Positions 1 through 11,130 of a DNA stretch of 64,000 bases are shown piece after piece. This DNA comes from Plectrocnemia conspersa (lineage: Eukaryota; Arthropoda; Insecta; Trichoptera; Polycentropodidae), in contig VTFK01000468.1 in assembly GCA_009617715.1 (NCBI GenBank), forward strand, positions 124,001 through 188,000. Direction: 5' to 3'. The notes under the pieces were generated by a model. It was not told where the DNA came from, ran no database searches, and worked only from the letters and a program-made list of their open reading frames with translations. Position 1 is the first letter of the stretch. Each line of letters begins with the position of its first letter. Made by a program: the position numbers and the translations under genes.

Positions 1-160
1 CATCCCCGACGATAATTCCAAAGAGTGCACGAACACCCGGCGCGAACTCTAATTTCCTAAAAAGGTTTATTTATTAAGCGCACGATTTGTTTTGGCGAGG
101 CGCTAACGCTTTACTGTGGGTTTATAATGTGCACTAATGTGCGCTATCATTGATTTTATA
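1..160. other. Unannotated left flank
   Basis: Mixed-composition non-coding DNA ending at the left target duplication of the hAT element. I see no gene or repeat in it. Confidence 0.5.
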
Positions 161-168
161 CTCTAATT
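161..168. repeat. Left target-site duplication of the hAT element
   Basis: Octamer ctctaatt directly before CAGGG. Its partner ttctaatt at 1469-1476 differs by one base. Confidence 0.8.
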
Positions 169-1468
<1,300 letters not shown>

Positions 1469-1476
1469 TTCTAATT
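1469..1476. repeat. Right target-site duplication of the hAT element
   Basis: Octamer ttctaatt directly after the right inverted repeat. It matches the left octamer at 7 of 8 bases. Confidence 0.8.
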
Positions 1477-1879
1477 CATAGTATGGTTAGTAATAAACCC
1501 AAATAAAACCTTTAGCAAAATTATCCAAGAATTGCGGTTATAAAGAATAAAAACTGTACAAATCATGATATGCAAAAATATGCATGAGATAGTATTTTTG
1601 CATATCATGAATTGCACAGTTATATTATAAATCGTACCAAAATAATCTGTCTAGGCCAAATAAATCTAGAGATGAAGTTTAAATTATTGTAATTTATTTT
1701 AATTTTGTAATTATAGCAGCATAGTCACAATTAAAATTATAACCTAAAATATATAATTATAAGTAGCCCATTCAGCAAACGGTGAAGACAAACATGTTAA
1801 GCTGCATTCACACCAGCAAGGAGCACTAATAGTAGCGACGACCCTAAAACACCACATTTCAGGCTGAATTTCACATGCG
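1477..1879. other. AT-rich non-coding DNA with one strong hairpin
   Basis: No coding signal. The only structure is the inverted repeat at 1552-1621, listed separately. Confidence 0.5.
1552..1621. repeat. 29-bp-arm near-perfect hairpin (pre-miRNA-sized or tiny MITE)
   Basis: Left arm 1552-1580 and right arm 1593-1621 pair at 27 of 29 positions around a 12-nt loop; the central part, with ATGATATGCAAAAATA, is perfect. Total length is 70 nt, the size of an animal microRNA precursor, but small palindromic transposons can look the same. Short RNA data would decide. Confidence 0.6.
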
Positions 1880-2260
1880 GTCTGTGTTGTTAAGTTGTCT
1901 CCCAGATGGACGGACGTGCAGCCAACTGTGCCGTGAGAAATGCGAGGAAAATGAATAAACTTGAGCTGTTGGCGGCACTGGCGCTAACACACAGCCCGCC
2001 GTGCGCTTATTTAAAGCTCACGTGCAGTTGGCGAGCCTGTAATTGCGCTGCCGCCTGCAAAAATGGTAAACGAGCTGAACAAACGTACGCCCGTGTTGGA
2101 TAATATACATAAATAGATCACACCGGGGCCGTTACATGAAAACTCGGCCGATAAACCAGCGAAGACGTTTACTAGCCGCGCTAACTGAATTTTCATATTA
2201 ACCCGGCGGTGTGGTTTAATGTTTTTGTGGGCGTGTTAATTTGCGGCGGTAATGCGAGCG
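1880..2260. other. GC/CpG-rich pocket
   Basis: GC-rich against its flanks, with open frames on both strands (1906-2103 plus, 2011-2196 minus) that resemble no family. Open frames on both strands follow from the composition, so I do not call a gene. Possible regulatory DNA. Confidence 0.35.
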
Positions 2261-2500
2261 TGAAATCTACACTTGCACTAAATATGTATTTTAAAATATA
2301 TTTGTGTTTATATCAGTAAAATAGGGAAAACGTAATTATATATGTTAATTTGCCATTTATGTCTATAAGTTAAAATATGAACACAATAAAATACAAATAC
2401 GAGATTATATTTGTAGGTAGATTTGTCTTTACCCCCCCACGAAAACTATGTAATGTGAGTGTCAACCCAAAAACAAATTTGCGCCATGGTTTTCAAGAAT

Positions 2501-2539
2501 ACAACTATAAAGCTATTTGAAAAATAGCTTTATAGTTGT
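2501..2539. repeat. Perfect 18-bp stem with 3-nt loop
   Basis: ACAACTATAAAGCTATTT (2501-2518), loop GAA, then its exact reverse complement (2522-2539). Such a short loop is unlike a normal pre-miRNA. A palindrome of this kind is a cruciform candidate or the fused ends of a deleted element. Confidence 0.65.
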
Positions 2540-3146
2540 GTGGCACATGCTCTTCATCTGGCGATTAGGTCTATTATACATATAACATTAAGTTTTTAGC
2601 TAATTTAAGTATGTACCACATGCAAAAATGTCAAAACAAAATAACGATTTATATGTCAACAGCCTTAAAAATGTAGTATAGACAGATATATAGGCATTTT
2701 GTCAGAACGTGTATTTCACTAGGTATACTTAATGTTAAAATGTGGCAATGTGTATGTGTCGCGCCGGCGTTATATCTACAACTGTACGTGGCAATCGAAT
2801 GGTTTTGCCGGATTAGAGCACCTTTTAAATGATCCTAAACAAAGACAGTCAGTATTTATAAAAGCTTAAAATAATGCACTAGACAAATACTCAAATAAAG
2901 AGTACCCAGTGATAGCATTTGTAAATTTACGTATACCAAAAATTAATCGTTACGTAACATAATTCTTAGAATAATTTATTGTAAAAGATAATAACATTTA
3001 CCATAAAGTATCGTATTAGTCCAATAATTAAGAGTTGAAAAGAGCTAAGTATGTGCTTTGGTAGAATGTTCCTTGTATTTAAAAATAGTACACAGAAACA
3101 AATATAGAACTTCCATTTCCCCAAATAAATTAATATTTTAGGTTTC

Positions 3147-3542
3147 ATGTTTATTTGCATTAGGAGACTCTTAAATTATATCAATATGACGCATTGGGAG
3201 AAATTGTATTTAATTAAAATAATGATTAAATTAAATAGTTTGGAGTACCGATCAAGTCGACATAAAGAAGACAGAGAAAGTAGCCAATTCACTAAAGTAA
3301 AGCTTCAAATACAAGTAATTAACCCGATATTCAAAGACGATACAAAGACTACAGCACGTAGACAAAACTACGATAAAATCACTTATTATTTTTCACAAAT
3401 TGCACGTGATGTAAAAACTGTTGCAAAAATAATTATTCTTCCACGGCGCTACAACTGTGAAATAAGAATTATTTTTGCAACAAATTTTAAATCCTTCCCT
3501 CTTTCAACTTATTATAGCCAGCGTACTGCAATTTTTATCTGA
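3147..3542 (+). other. Unrecognised 131-codon open frame, probably fortuitous
   Basis: One of the longest uninterrupted frames in the window outside transposons. The predicted peptide is basic and Lys/Ile/Arg/Thr-rich, with no motif, signal peptide or membrane segment that I recognise. Its 3' part runs through the inverted repeat at 3420-3481. No flanking splice signals or codon bias argue for a gene. It could be an unknown exon, but chance is more likely. Confidence 0.15.
3420..3481. repeat. Hairpin with 15-bp perfect outer arms
   Basis: GTTGCAAAAATAATT (3420-3434) pairs exactly with its reverse complement at 3467-3481; CTT/AAG pairing continues the stem after a small indel. The 62-nt span and GC-richer loop are compatible with a pre-miRNA or a short palindromic repeat. 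Confidence 0.5.
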
Positions 3543-3949
3543 ACACTCCATTCATCACCTTTTCAGTTTGGGCTTTGGACGCTTTCTCTGGGGTTTCCAT
3601 AGGGTCGTTATCCTTGCTGCTCTGCTAGTTAACATTCTCAGCAGATATCCAGCCTATCGCAGTCTTTGAGATTTGCCGAAGCAGAACATCACTACATATT
3701 CTAGCTAATCTACCGAAATCACAGCTCAACAAGTCAATAAAGGCCTGCCATTTAACCTCTACTAAATGTGACCATTTATATACGTTTATAAAATAAACTT
3801 TTACGGCGTTTATTTGGTTGCAAAATCACACTCCTTTGACCTCGAAACCTTAAAACACTATTAACGGATACAAAAGCAATCCGCTTATAAAGATTTATTT
3901 TAATTTCTGGGCCATATATGTATGTATGTAATATATATATATATACCTA

Positions 3950-4220
3950 CGCAATGAGCTTACGCGTCGCGGCGGTAAACTTGTCGCGCCGTTATTATTA
4001 TATTACGAGCTTTCGTGGTAAAAGTACGCGAAGCGTTCGCGAATTTCCCTTTTCTTCCTTGGCGAAATTATTGCGAACGTGTTTTATGTTTTTGGCCATT
4101 ACTAGCAGCCACCCCGGGGAGCGTTCGCGTCGTAAACATTTTTATAACCCTTTGTATCCGGCACACACCTGCGGCCGATACACCTGTATTCTCACGTCGT
4201 TACCGATAATAACCGATCAT
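3950..4220. other. CpG-rich pocket containing CACCCCGGGGAGC
   Basis: A block rich in CpG words such as gcgtcgcggcgg. The 13-mer CACCCCGGGGAGC at 4110-4122 is repeated exactly at 54395-54407. Open frames cross the block but match nothing. Possible constrained regulatory DNA. Confidence 0.35.
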
Positions 4221-4789
4221 CGAAACCAACCCCCAAAAAAAAAACGCCCATCTAGAAAGTCGTTGTTTAATTTTTCATATCCATACGCGAAATCAAAAAC
4301 TCGGTTTTGACAGTAAAAACAAGTACTACGGGGCATTTAATATGCATTACGGCGATGTAAATTCAAATACGATTGACATCCATTATGGATGTGTTGTATG
4401 TAATGTGAATTATGCATACATAGTAATAATGCACTAATTTGCATATTAATAATAACGCAATGTAACTAGGTATTGTGTTTAATAAAGGCAAACTAATTCT
4501 GTTGTCAATAGAAGTATACAGAGTAAACTTTAATCTGCATTATGCTATTTATATAATTTTTATTTTAATATTAAATATTAAAGAATTTTAAACATCTGAA
4601 AACTCTGGTGAAAAAATATTGACAGCTACTAATATATCAGTTCGAAACAGTTTTATAGGCAAGAGTGCCAAGTGAAAAAAATATTCATATGCGGTTTAGA
4701 TAATCTAAGAATAAATTATTTTGTACTTTGTATGTTGAAAGGGAAGATAAAGTTTTTACCTTCCTCGATGACCACCGTCCAGATATCTA
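4221..4789. other. AT-rich non-coding DNA
   Basis: Low-complexity AT-rich sequence with TGCATTA/TAATGCA-type words. No gene seen. Confidence 0.35.
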
Positions 4790-5335
4790 GTTGAAAGGGG
4801 ATGCGCGTCTTATTGCGTTCCATGGGATGCATTCGAGTGCAACAAAGTCCATCAAAACCGCAGTCGTGTAGCATATGTTGTAAACCAGGGCCGCGGTCAG
4901 TCGCCGGTCCAAGAGGGTCTACCTCCAGTTGACCGCTAATCGAAATTCTACCCCACTATTTAATTAATCACGCTCAATGCAAACATGTAATGCAGCGGCA
5001 TTGAACACCCCTGCCATCGCATCACGTTACACTTCGATCGGGCGCATTATATTTACATCAGTGCGCGTCGTTTAAAACGATGAACACGAAATTGGGCGAT
5101 TAATAATAAAGTCGACCACAACAGGGTCAGTTGTAATCTGAGCTTTGTATGGGCGTCAATTAAAACCTCGTTCAATATTAGCATTTTGATTGATTTGTAT
5201 GTATGCGGATGGATGTTTAATGAAAATTAAGTTTCGTTTTGTCACTGCGATAGCCTGGGGCGCGTCGAATCCTGCGGGTCCTATTGGTTGTTAATTATCG
5301 CTTTTAGGATAATGAACGCGGCTAACTAAATTAAA
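4790..5335. other. GC-rich pocket
   Basis: More complex, GC-richer sequence without long frames in any phase. No transposon similarity recognised. Confidence 0.35.
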
Positions 5336-7084
5336 TGTATAATATGCTATACATCATCATTAATATATTTTGAAACACTAATGCCTACAATATATTTTTA
5401 AAGATCTATATTTTAAACACAGCCCTAGCAGCGTTATAAAAATTATAAACGTTAATCTGCTGTTCTAGATAGTTAATTGATTTTTACTTATATAAAATAG
5501 AATTATGATTTTGACTTTTTTATTTAATGCATGTTTAATTATTGGTCACTTGCCATTATTACATGATATTTTTCTTCGTATTTTGAAAAAAAATAGATGG
5601 GATGATTTACAGCAAGTTATTTAAAACATTTACTGTTTTATATATCTGTCAAATAAATTCTTGTTGAAAACTAGATAATAGAATTATTTGTAAGTAATTG
5701 ATCCTTGCATTCTTATTTTTAGTGCCCAAAAATATTTACAGAAGTAAAAACAAAATGTTTGCCAATCCTAATTTCTTGAGTGTGTCATGAATCTAATATG
5801 GTCAAACAATGTTTTCGGAGCATTAAGCAAAAATTTAAGTCTCTTTTTGTACTACCTGCTATTTATAGAATTAAAACCACAACTTGTCTTTAAATTTTCA
5901 GCGGTTGTACGCCACCTAATAATCTGGTATTTTTTTATTCTATAGAAACACTATGCAAATGGGCATTTTATGTCTGTATTTACAGTAAGTTGCTGCATTT
6001 ACCGATACGTCATATGTTATTAAAGCTTTTAAATTTTATTATAAAATTAAACATTACAAATATTTATTTCACAGATAAAAAAAATTCAATGTAATACGGA
6101 GAATCAGTTTATTTAGTTGTTTAAAAGTATAGCATTATTAAATAATAATTTGTGTTTTCTTTAGTAAATATTAATCACAAGTGTGGCAAACACTAAAACC
6201 CAAAGATCAGTAAAGTGCATATTAATACATTTTAATATTTCTTTTTGTTATAAATTTATGGATACACATAGCTTATTAACAAAATAGGATTAATAAGATT
6301 CTTTAGCTAATACTGGACCGCGTATCAATATACGCATTATGGACGTAAGTTTACTTAAAAAGTTTCTGTGCTGCAGCTCTGGGTAGATTCACTGGTCGTC
6401 TCAAGTTTAAACTTAGCTCCTGGCTTAAATATAATGACTGCTTTCCTTTTAGTTGGATGTAAAGATTGTAGCTAAAGTCATATATTATATGCAGAAAAAG
6501 ATGGGATTTTATTCGCAAATATTATAAAGGACATGCTCTTTTCAATAATCAATTTAAGTCCATGGCTTTCGTTGAAGATAAGCTTTAAATTTTAAAACAA
6601 AATTTAATTTATTAAATATAATTGTTCCGGTGACTGAAACGCAGGAAATATCGACTTCATCTGAATAATACGCTTTCATTTAGCCAAACTACCTTATTTT
6701 TATAATAATCACTGGTGTAACACTTCATTGAAATATTTTCCCTCATCAATAATTACAATTTGTGATTTTCTTTACGCTGAAATTGGAACAAATGTTTACT
6801 AAAATATATTTTTTAAGTTCCATGACGTGACGACATTACAATATTAAGAAAAAATATTCCTAGGCTGTCTATATTGAAAAAAAAACAAGTTTTCTTAACC
6901 AAAATATAATTGTTTTGCAGTATACAATCTAATAAGGTGCATATTATACTGTACACGGAAGTTTAAGAATATTATTGTTATTACAACTGAGGGTTATACC
7001 AATGTAAAATTTATTAGTAATTTCATACAAAGTTTATTTTCGTCTAAAATTTAAATCAAATTTACTTCTCAAAATTCGACTATG
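5336..7084. other. AT-rich desert
   Basis: Nothing identifiable: no frame above about 60 codons, no inverted repeats of note and no protein similarity that I can see on either strand. Confidence 0.4.
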
Positions 7085-7345
7085 TCTTATAATGAGTTCG
7101 AAATTGAATTACGTCTACCTCGTTGACCATACGAGGCGTGTATATTATATTTTGCAACACCACGTTACACCGATTTGGCTCGTACGACCGTTTGGCAAAC
7201 ATCTAGCCTTCGCCGACGTGTCCCACGTCCCTGGACATCGGCGTCGGCGGAAGAGGAGGGCAATGGTCCATCTCATATCCTGAGGGTGAATTCAATCCAC
7301 CCCCTCGGGTGAAGCAAACCGACGCTACCCCTAAATGCACCTTCA
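7085..7345. other. GC-rich pocket with imperfect GC hairpin
   Basis: Contains GCCGACG-TGTCC (7212-7223) facing GGACA-tcgg-CGTCGGC (7233-7248), a GC-rich stem with a 4-nt bulge. A 63-codon plus-strand frame covers it, with no recognisable domain. Confidence 0.35.
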
Positions 7346-7604
7346 ATCATTGCTAGGGACGACCTGTGTAATATGTGACATCCGGATAATAATAATTTAA
7401 TATTTTAAATTATACCCATAACTCAAACTACTAAAACATTGGTCTCTAAAGGAGGTTATCTATACATTAATATGCTAAGAATGTGTAATAATTATTGTAA
7501 CATGATTGACAAATTGTTAACAACAGTTTCTTATATACATCTATTTATTATTAGTCCTTGTAGTTTCTTTGAAACGTTGTCTTAAACAGAATATATCTGT
7601 TATT
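7346..7604. other. AT-rich spacer
   Basis: No feature seen between the GC pocket and the degenerate 3' side of LINE-A. Confidence 0.3.
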
Positions 7605-7629
7605 TTCATATGTTTTTATTGTGTACAAA

Positions 7630-8085
7630 TCCTCACATTTGTTTCAATTTAAAGTTCCAGTCTCCGATTAAAACAATATCCAAAATTAGTTTAGAACTTT
7701 ATTCAATAATATTATTTAAAAACTCGATGAATAAGTTTAAACTACTGTTTGGAGATGCTGTACATATTAATATGGAAATTTGTTCAACGAAAATCTTTAC
7801 TATGATGGACCAGTATGTCTTATCTTTATTTTTTTTAAATATTTTATTTTAATTTATATCTTTCTAATATACAGTATAGCACCTCCTGTATTTCTGAAAT
7901 TAGAATCGCATCTAATCATATTATAATTGTCAATATATAATCCATATTTTACAATATAATTTGTGATATGTGCTTCTGTTAATCCTAAAAATAGCGGATA
8001 TTCCTTTTCAACGAGTAATTTTATCTCTTCTTTACGTGTTAAATAACCCTGTGCATTAATCATTATATCAGTTACAGATTCGCGT
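7630..8085 (-). pseudogene. LINE-A ORF2 start: endonuclease domain
   Basis: Endonuclease (exonuclease-endonuclease-phosphatase fold) that nicks the target for reverse transcription. The best frame (minus, 8063 down to 7854) reads NAQGYLTRKEEIKLLVEKEYPLFLGLTEAH and later IRCDSNFRNTGGAILYI. These are the conserved N-x-x, the catalytic E of TEAH, and the GG-YI blocks. After a frameshift the domain continues as YWSIIVKIF, then SPNSSLNLFIEFLNNII, then LIGDWNF (GDWN at 7654-7665), the SPxSS and GDxN blocks. A stop follows IIE and another follows the GDWN region. No reverse transcriptase is found further left. Catalytic residues look largely retained, but the frame is broken. Confidence 0.75.
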
Positions 8086-8134
8086 TTCCCATGTGAATTA
8101 ATTTATTTATATGCTATATATTGTATTATATTTT

Positions 8135-8690
8135 ATTACGATTATTTTGCTCATATTTTTTATATATGGAACAATTTCGATCCATCGAATTATGTTCTTT
8201 ATATAAATTTAAGCTTTTATTCGCTTTGCACAAATTTACAAAATTATCTATTTTATCGCATTATTTTAATAAATGCTTTTCTGATCGACATATTAAAATA
8301 TTTTTTTTACATTCACTAGCTTTATGATCATATCCATAGCATTTTTAACAACGGTATATAAATATATGCTCATATACTTTACATCTATCCGATTCGATAA
8401 TAAATTTTCCTATAACCATTATGTTTTTAAATGCTGTAATGTTTACTTTTACAATAGCGTCATTTTTTATTATATATTTTACTTCCAAATAACTTTCGTT
8501 TTTATCTATGCATATATTTTGATTTATTACACACTTTTTTTAATTGATCATTTTTTAGTTCTTCTGAAATTCTAATTATTTTTAATTTTATTAAATTTAT
8601 CTCCTAATTTTTATACTGGATTTTCGTTATTTTTGATGCATTCCTCTTATAATTTGACCGCCTTTATTTATGGGTCTTATATTTTTGAAT
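8135..8690 (-). pseudogene. LINE-A ORF1, gag-like protein with CCHC zinc knuckles
   Basis: Nucleic-acid-binding ORF1 protein of a two-ORF LINE, expected to coat element RNA. Reading the minus strand, ISEELKNDQLKK is followed, after a one-base frameshift near 8533, by a run containing IIESDRCKVYEHIFIYRC, stop, KCYGYDHKASEC. This gives a knuckle C-x2-C-x4-H-x4-C at 8309-8350. A second knuckle is CRSEKHLLK, stop, C. A third Cys cluster, NLCKANKSLNLYKEHNSMDRNC, resembles the usual gag C-terminal 'C-x2-N...H-x5-C' pattern. At least three in-frame stops interrupt it, including one inside each of the first two knuckles. The N-terminal boundary near 8690 is approximate. The family assignment rests on knuckle order and spacing. 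Confidence 0.68.
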
Positions 8691-8884
8691 ACAAACTTCT
8701 AATTCTGTTGGTCTTTAATTTTCGCTATATCGTTGTTATTTTTAACTACATAAGAATATTTCTCTTATCATTTTTTTTCTTTCGCGACACGATCGTGAGT
8801 CTTGAAAACGTTGAACTACATTTAAACCACAAAACTAGAATTTCTCGAGAGTAGTTTGTTAGTTCAATGGTTTAAAAAAAATAT

Positions 8885-9345
8885 ACATAAAAATTCTAAA
8901 ACTCCTAAAAGAAAGGCACTGGGATACAAAAACGGATAATAACCAAATATCTTTATATAAAGGTATTTCGAGAACCTTTTTTAAACTTTTTCGATTAAGA
9001 TGAAGTATTTTGTTATTTATGGATTTTAAATTACAGAATGCTGTGAAATAAAGTGTCATAAAGAACACGAATAACTGACGGATAATCAGTATGAAACGCA
9101 TTTCACACAATAAAGCATCTCCGAAGATTTTTCGCAAAAAATATTTAAAAATTTAAAACCTTTAAAAAGAGAACCTTTTCTTTTTCTCAAAAGTGATTCT
9201 GAGATATTCAGTACAATTTTCTATAACAATTGCATCTGATGGCAAATGAGATAGGAAAATGATATAATATGGTACTTTTCGATATTGAAAAGCAGACGGT
9301 TGACCATCGCCATAGAGAATCTAAATAACTCCGTATTAAATGTAT
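8885..9345 (-). mobile_element. LINE-B copy 3: RT C-terminal fragment
   Basis: Aligns by eye with 63240-63760 along its whole length. Shared stretches include 'cctaaaagaaaggc-ctggga', 'aaccaaat-tc-ttt-taaaggtat', 'gaataactgacgga', 'aagtgattctgagat' and 'ggcagacggtt-ac'-like words. In LINE sense this is the region after the FADD box up to the 'GALGYDSLSS' block. It is more decayed than the 63-kb copy; the open 92-codon minus frame 8859-9137 runs out of phase with parts of the alignment. It sits immediately upstream, in minus-strand sense, of LINE-A ORF1. Confidence 0.65.
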
Positions 9346-9739
9346 TTAAATGGTTTAATATAAATAGCATATAAAATAAAACTGGAATTTGTAACTGACC
9401 TATTTAATTTAATATTAAATAAGGTATATTTAAAAGGATTAATTAAAATTAAAGCCGTTGAATATCAAGGATCAGTAATAATCTACATGCACTGAAAATG
9501 TCTTTTTTTTTTTTAATAAGAATTAGTTATGAACTTAAACTTTACATAATTTTGCTTAAAAATCCTTGAGAGCATTATAATCAGCTAATCATAAATTTGA
9601 AAATTACTAAACTTTAGTCGCATCTCTACCGTATGTATTTGGTTTCTGCAGTAAAAAAAAATAATTTGCGAACACGTAAAATGTAAATAAATAGATTTGG
9701 TAAAACTTATGATATTTTAAGCTTAATTGAGGGCCGCTT
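9346..9739. other. AT-rich spacer
   Basis: Includes a poly-T run near 9505. No gene or repeat recognised. Confidence 0.35.
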
Positions 9740-10300
9740 ATTGCTTATTACCTTTTACGTATCCGTAAGGGACAACCCTGGTTGCTTGTTTCCACCCCAG
9801 CGCAACAGCCCCGTTGTCCATTCCCCTGATTGCACACAGCCAAATATTATAATACCAAGCCTAACGTGGCACAGTTTGCTTTCGATGAATCGATAATGTA
9901 ATATCCTACACGACGGCTATGACAGTGATCAGGTGGTCTGAATTAATATGTCATTTCGCTGGCTAAATCCAACGATAATACCCGCCGCTTCCGAGCCGAG
10001 GCTTTAATTTATGTCCGTGCCGTGTTTATAATCCGCGAGTTTCGAAACGAATTTATAGCTCCTTACCGTTCGAATTTATTCACAAAGACTACTTTTAAAA
10101 ATTTAACTACCTTCGCACTCAGAAAGCCGCCCACCTAGTCACGTGTGCTACGCTCGTAGTCTTTACGTAGAGGGAAAGATTCTCTTTGACGTAATCTCCT
10201 CGAAGCCCAGCATCCAGCTGCAAACGTCTGGATTAAATGCCACTACACGTTTACTACGAAATCCGCTTAACAATCGGCTCATCAGCGTTACACACACACA
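9740..10300. other. GC-rich pocket ending in a (CA)n tract
   Basis: Several CpG-rich sub-blocks, with short frames open on both strands near 10143-10360 and a cacacacaca tract at about 10289-10300. No protein family recognised. Possible regulatory DNA. Confidence 0.35.
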
Positions 10301-10689
10301 TAATATGTACATATACATATCTAGGCTACTTGCTCGTGTATAACATCTTCTTAAAAACATATAGTATTAGTTATAAAGGTAAAATAATACCGCAAATAAA
10401 TATAAATAACACTAATTTTACTATCTATATAAGAATTCCCGAAATTAATAGCATTGTTTTTTACTTTACGTTCTTTAAAGCAATAACCCGATTGTGCCAC
10501 CCAAAACAGTTGTAGTATGTACCAAAGATATGTAAACATATTTTGATAGATTCATTAGTATTTCAAAGAATATTTTTTAAGTACAAATATTGTATACTCT
10601 GGTAAGTCAAAAGTACCCTATCTAAATATTACTTATTCCAATTAAATAAAAAATCGGTACCGTTTTGACTAGTGTTGTATCTTTACGTC
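10301..10689. other. AT-rich spacer
   Basis: Overlapping short frames on both strands are compositional. Nothing recognised. Confidence 0.3.
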
Positions 10690-11130
10690 GCTTCGGCCAC
10701 GTCCGTCATATCAATATTCTTTCTTTAGCGCTTCGTTTCATGTTTATTCACACCACGACTAAATTAACAATGGATTAACTTTACCAAATTCTCACTCACG
10801 TTTAGTCTATTCGTCATGATCAAAAGCATCGAAATAAATCACGTTTTCGCTGCTGTTAAGCGATGACTACACGAGTTTTGCACGTGACACCTGGATCTTC
10901 CGCTGTAAAAATCCTAGTAACATCGCAATAAATCGGAACGTTAAAAGGACATAAACAAAATTAAATGTACGCTTAATGAGTATTCAATGTGAGTTCGCAT
11001 ATCAAAACAGTCGGCGCCGTCTACGAGGTGAAACGTTCCTACGGTTACCCAACGGGAATACCTAATTGATAGCGTAGCGTACTACGGTGAATGAGCGATT
11101 GCTCTGCAAATTGGATCCAATGTGTATTAT
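10690..11130. other. GC-rich pocket
   Basis: CpG-containing complex sequence with no frame above 60 codons, so unlikely to be an exon of ordinary length. Candidate constrained non-coding DNA. Confidence 0.35.

Larger units (their letters stand above)
2540..3949. other. AT-rich non-coding DNA
   Basis: Apart from the hairpin and the weak open frame listed separately, I see no gene or transposon. A short (AT)n tract lies near 3930-3942. Confidence 0.4.
7605..8690 (-). mobile_element. LINE-A: 5' part of a non-LTR retrotransposon (ORF1 plus start of ORF2)
   Basis: Minus-strand remnant covering the gag-like ORF1 with zinc knuckles, a short junction, and the apurinic-type endonuclease domain that opens ORF2. 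Reverse transcriptase is not present; the element stops shortly after the endonuclease GDWN motif. LINEs are normally 5'-truncated, so a copy keeping only the 5' half must have lost its 3' half by later deletion or rearrangement. Jockey- or R1-like two-ORF elements have this order. Stops and frameshifts show that it is dead. Confidence 0.72.

Noticed and set aside
3918..4310. 130-codon plus-strand frame in the GC pocket
   Set aside because: Begins in an (AT)n tract, overlaps another frame, lacks any recognisable domain and runs through CpG-rich sequence where stops are naturally rare.
8121..8575. Hydrophobic plus-strand frames opposite LINE-A
   Set aside because: Antisense shadows of LINE-A ORF1; the minus strand shows zinc knuckles at the same positions.
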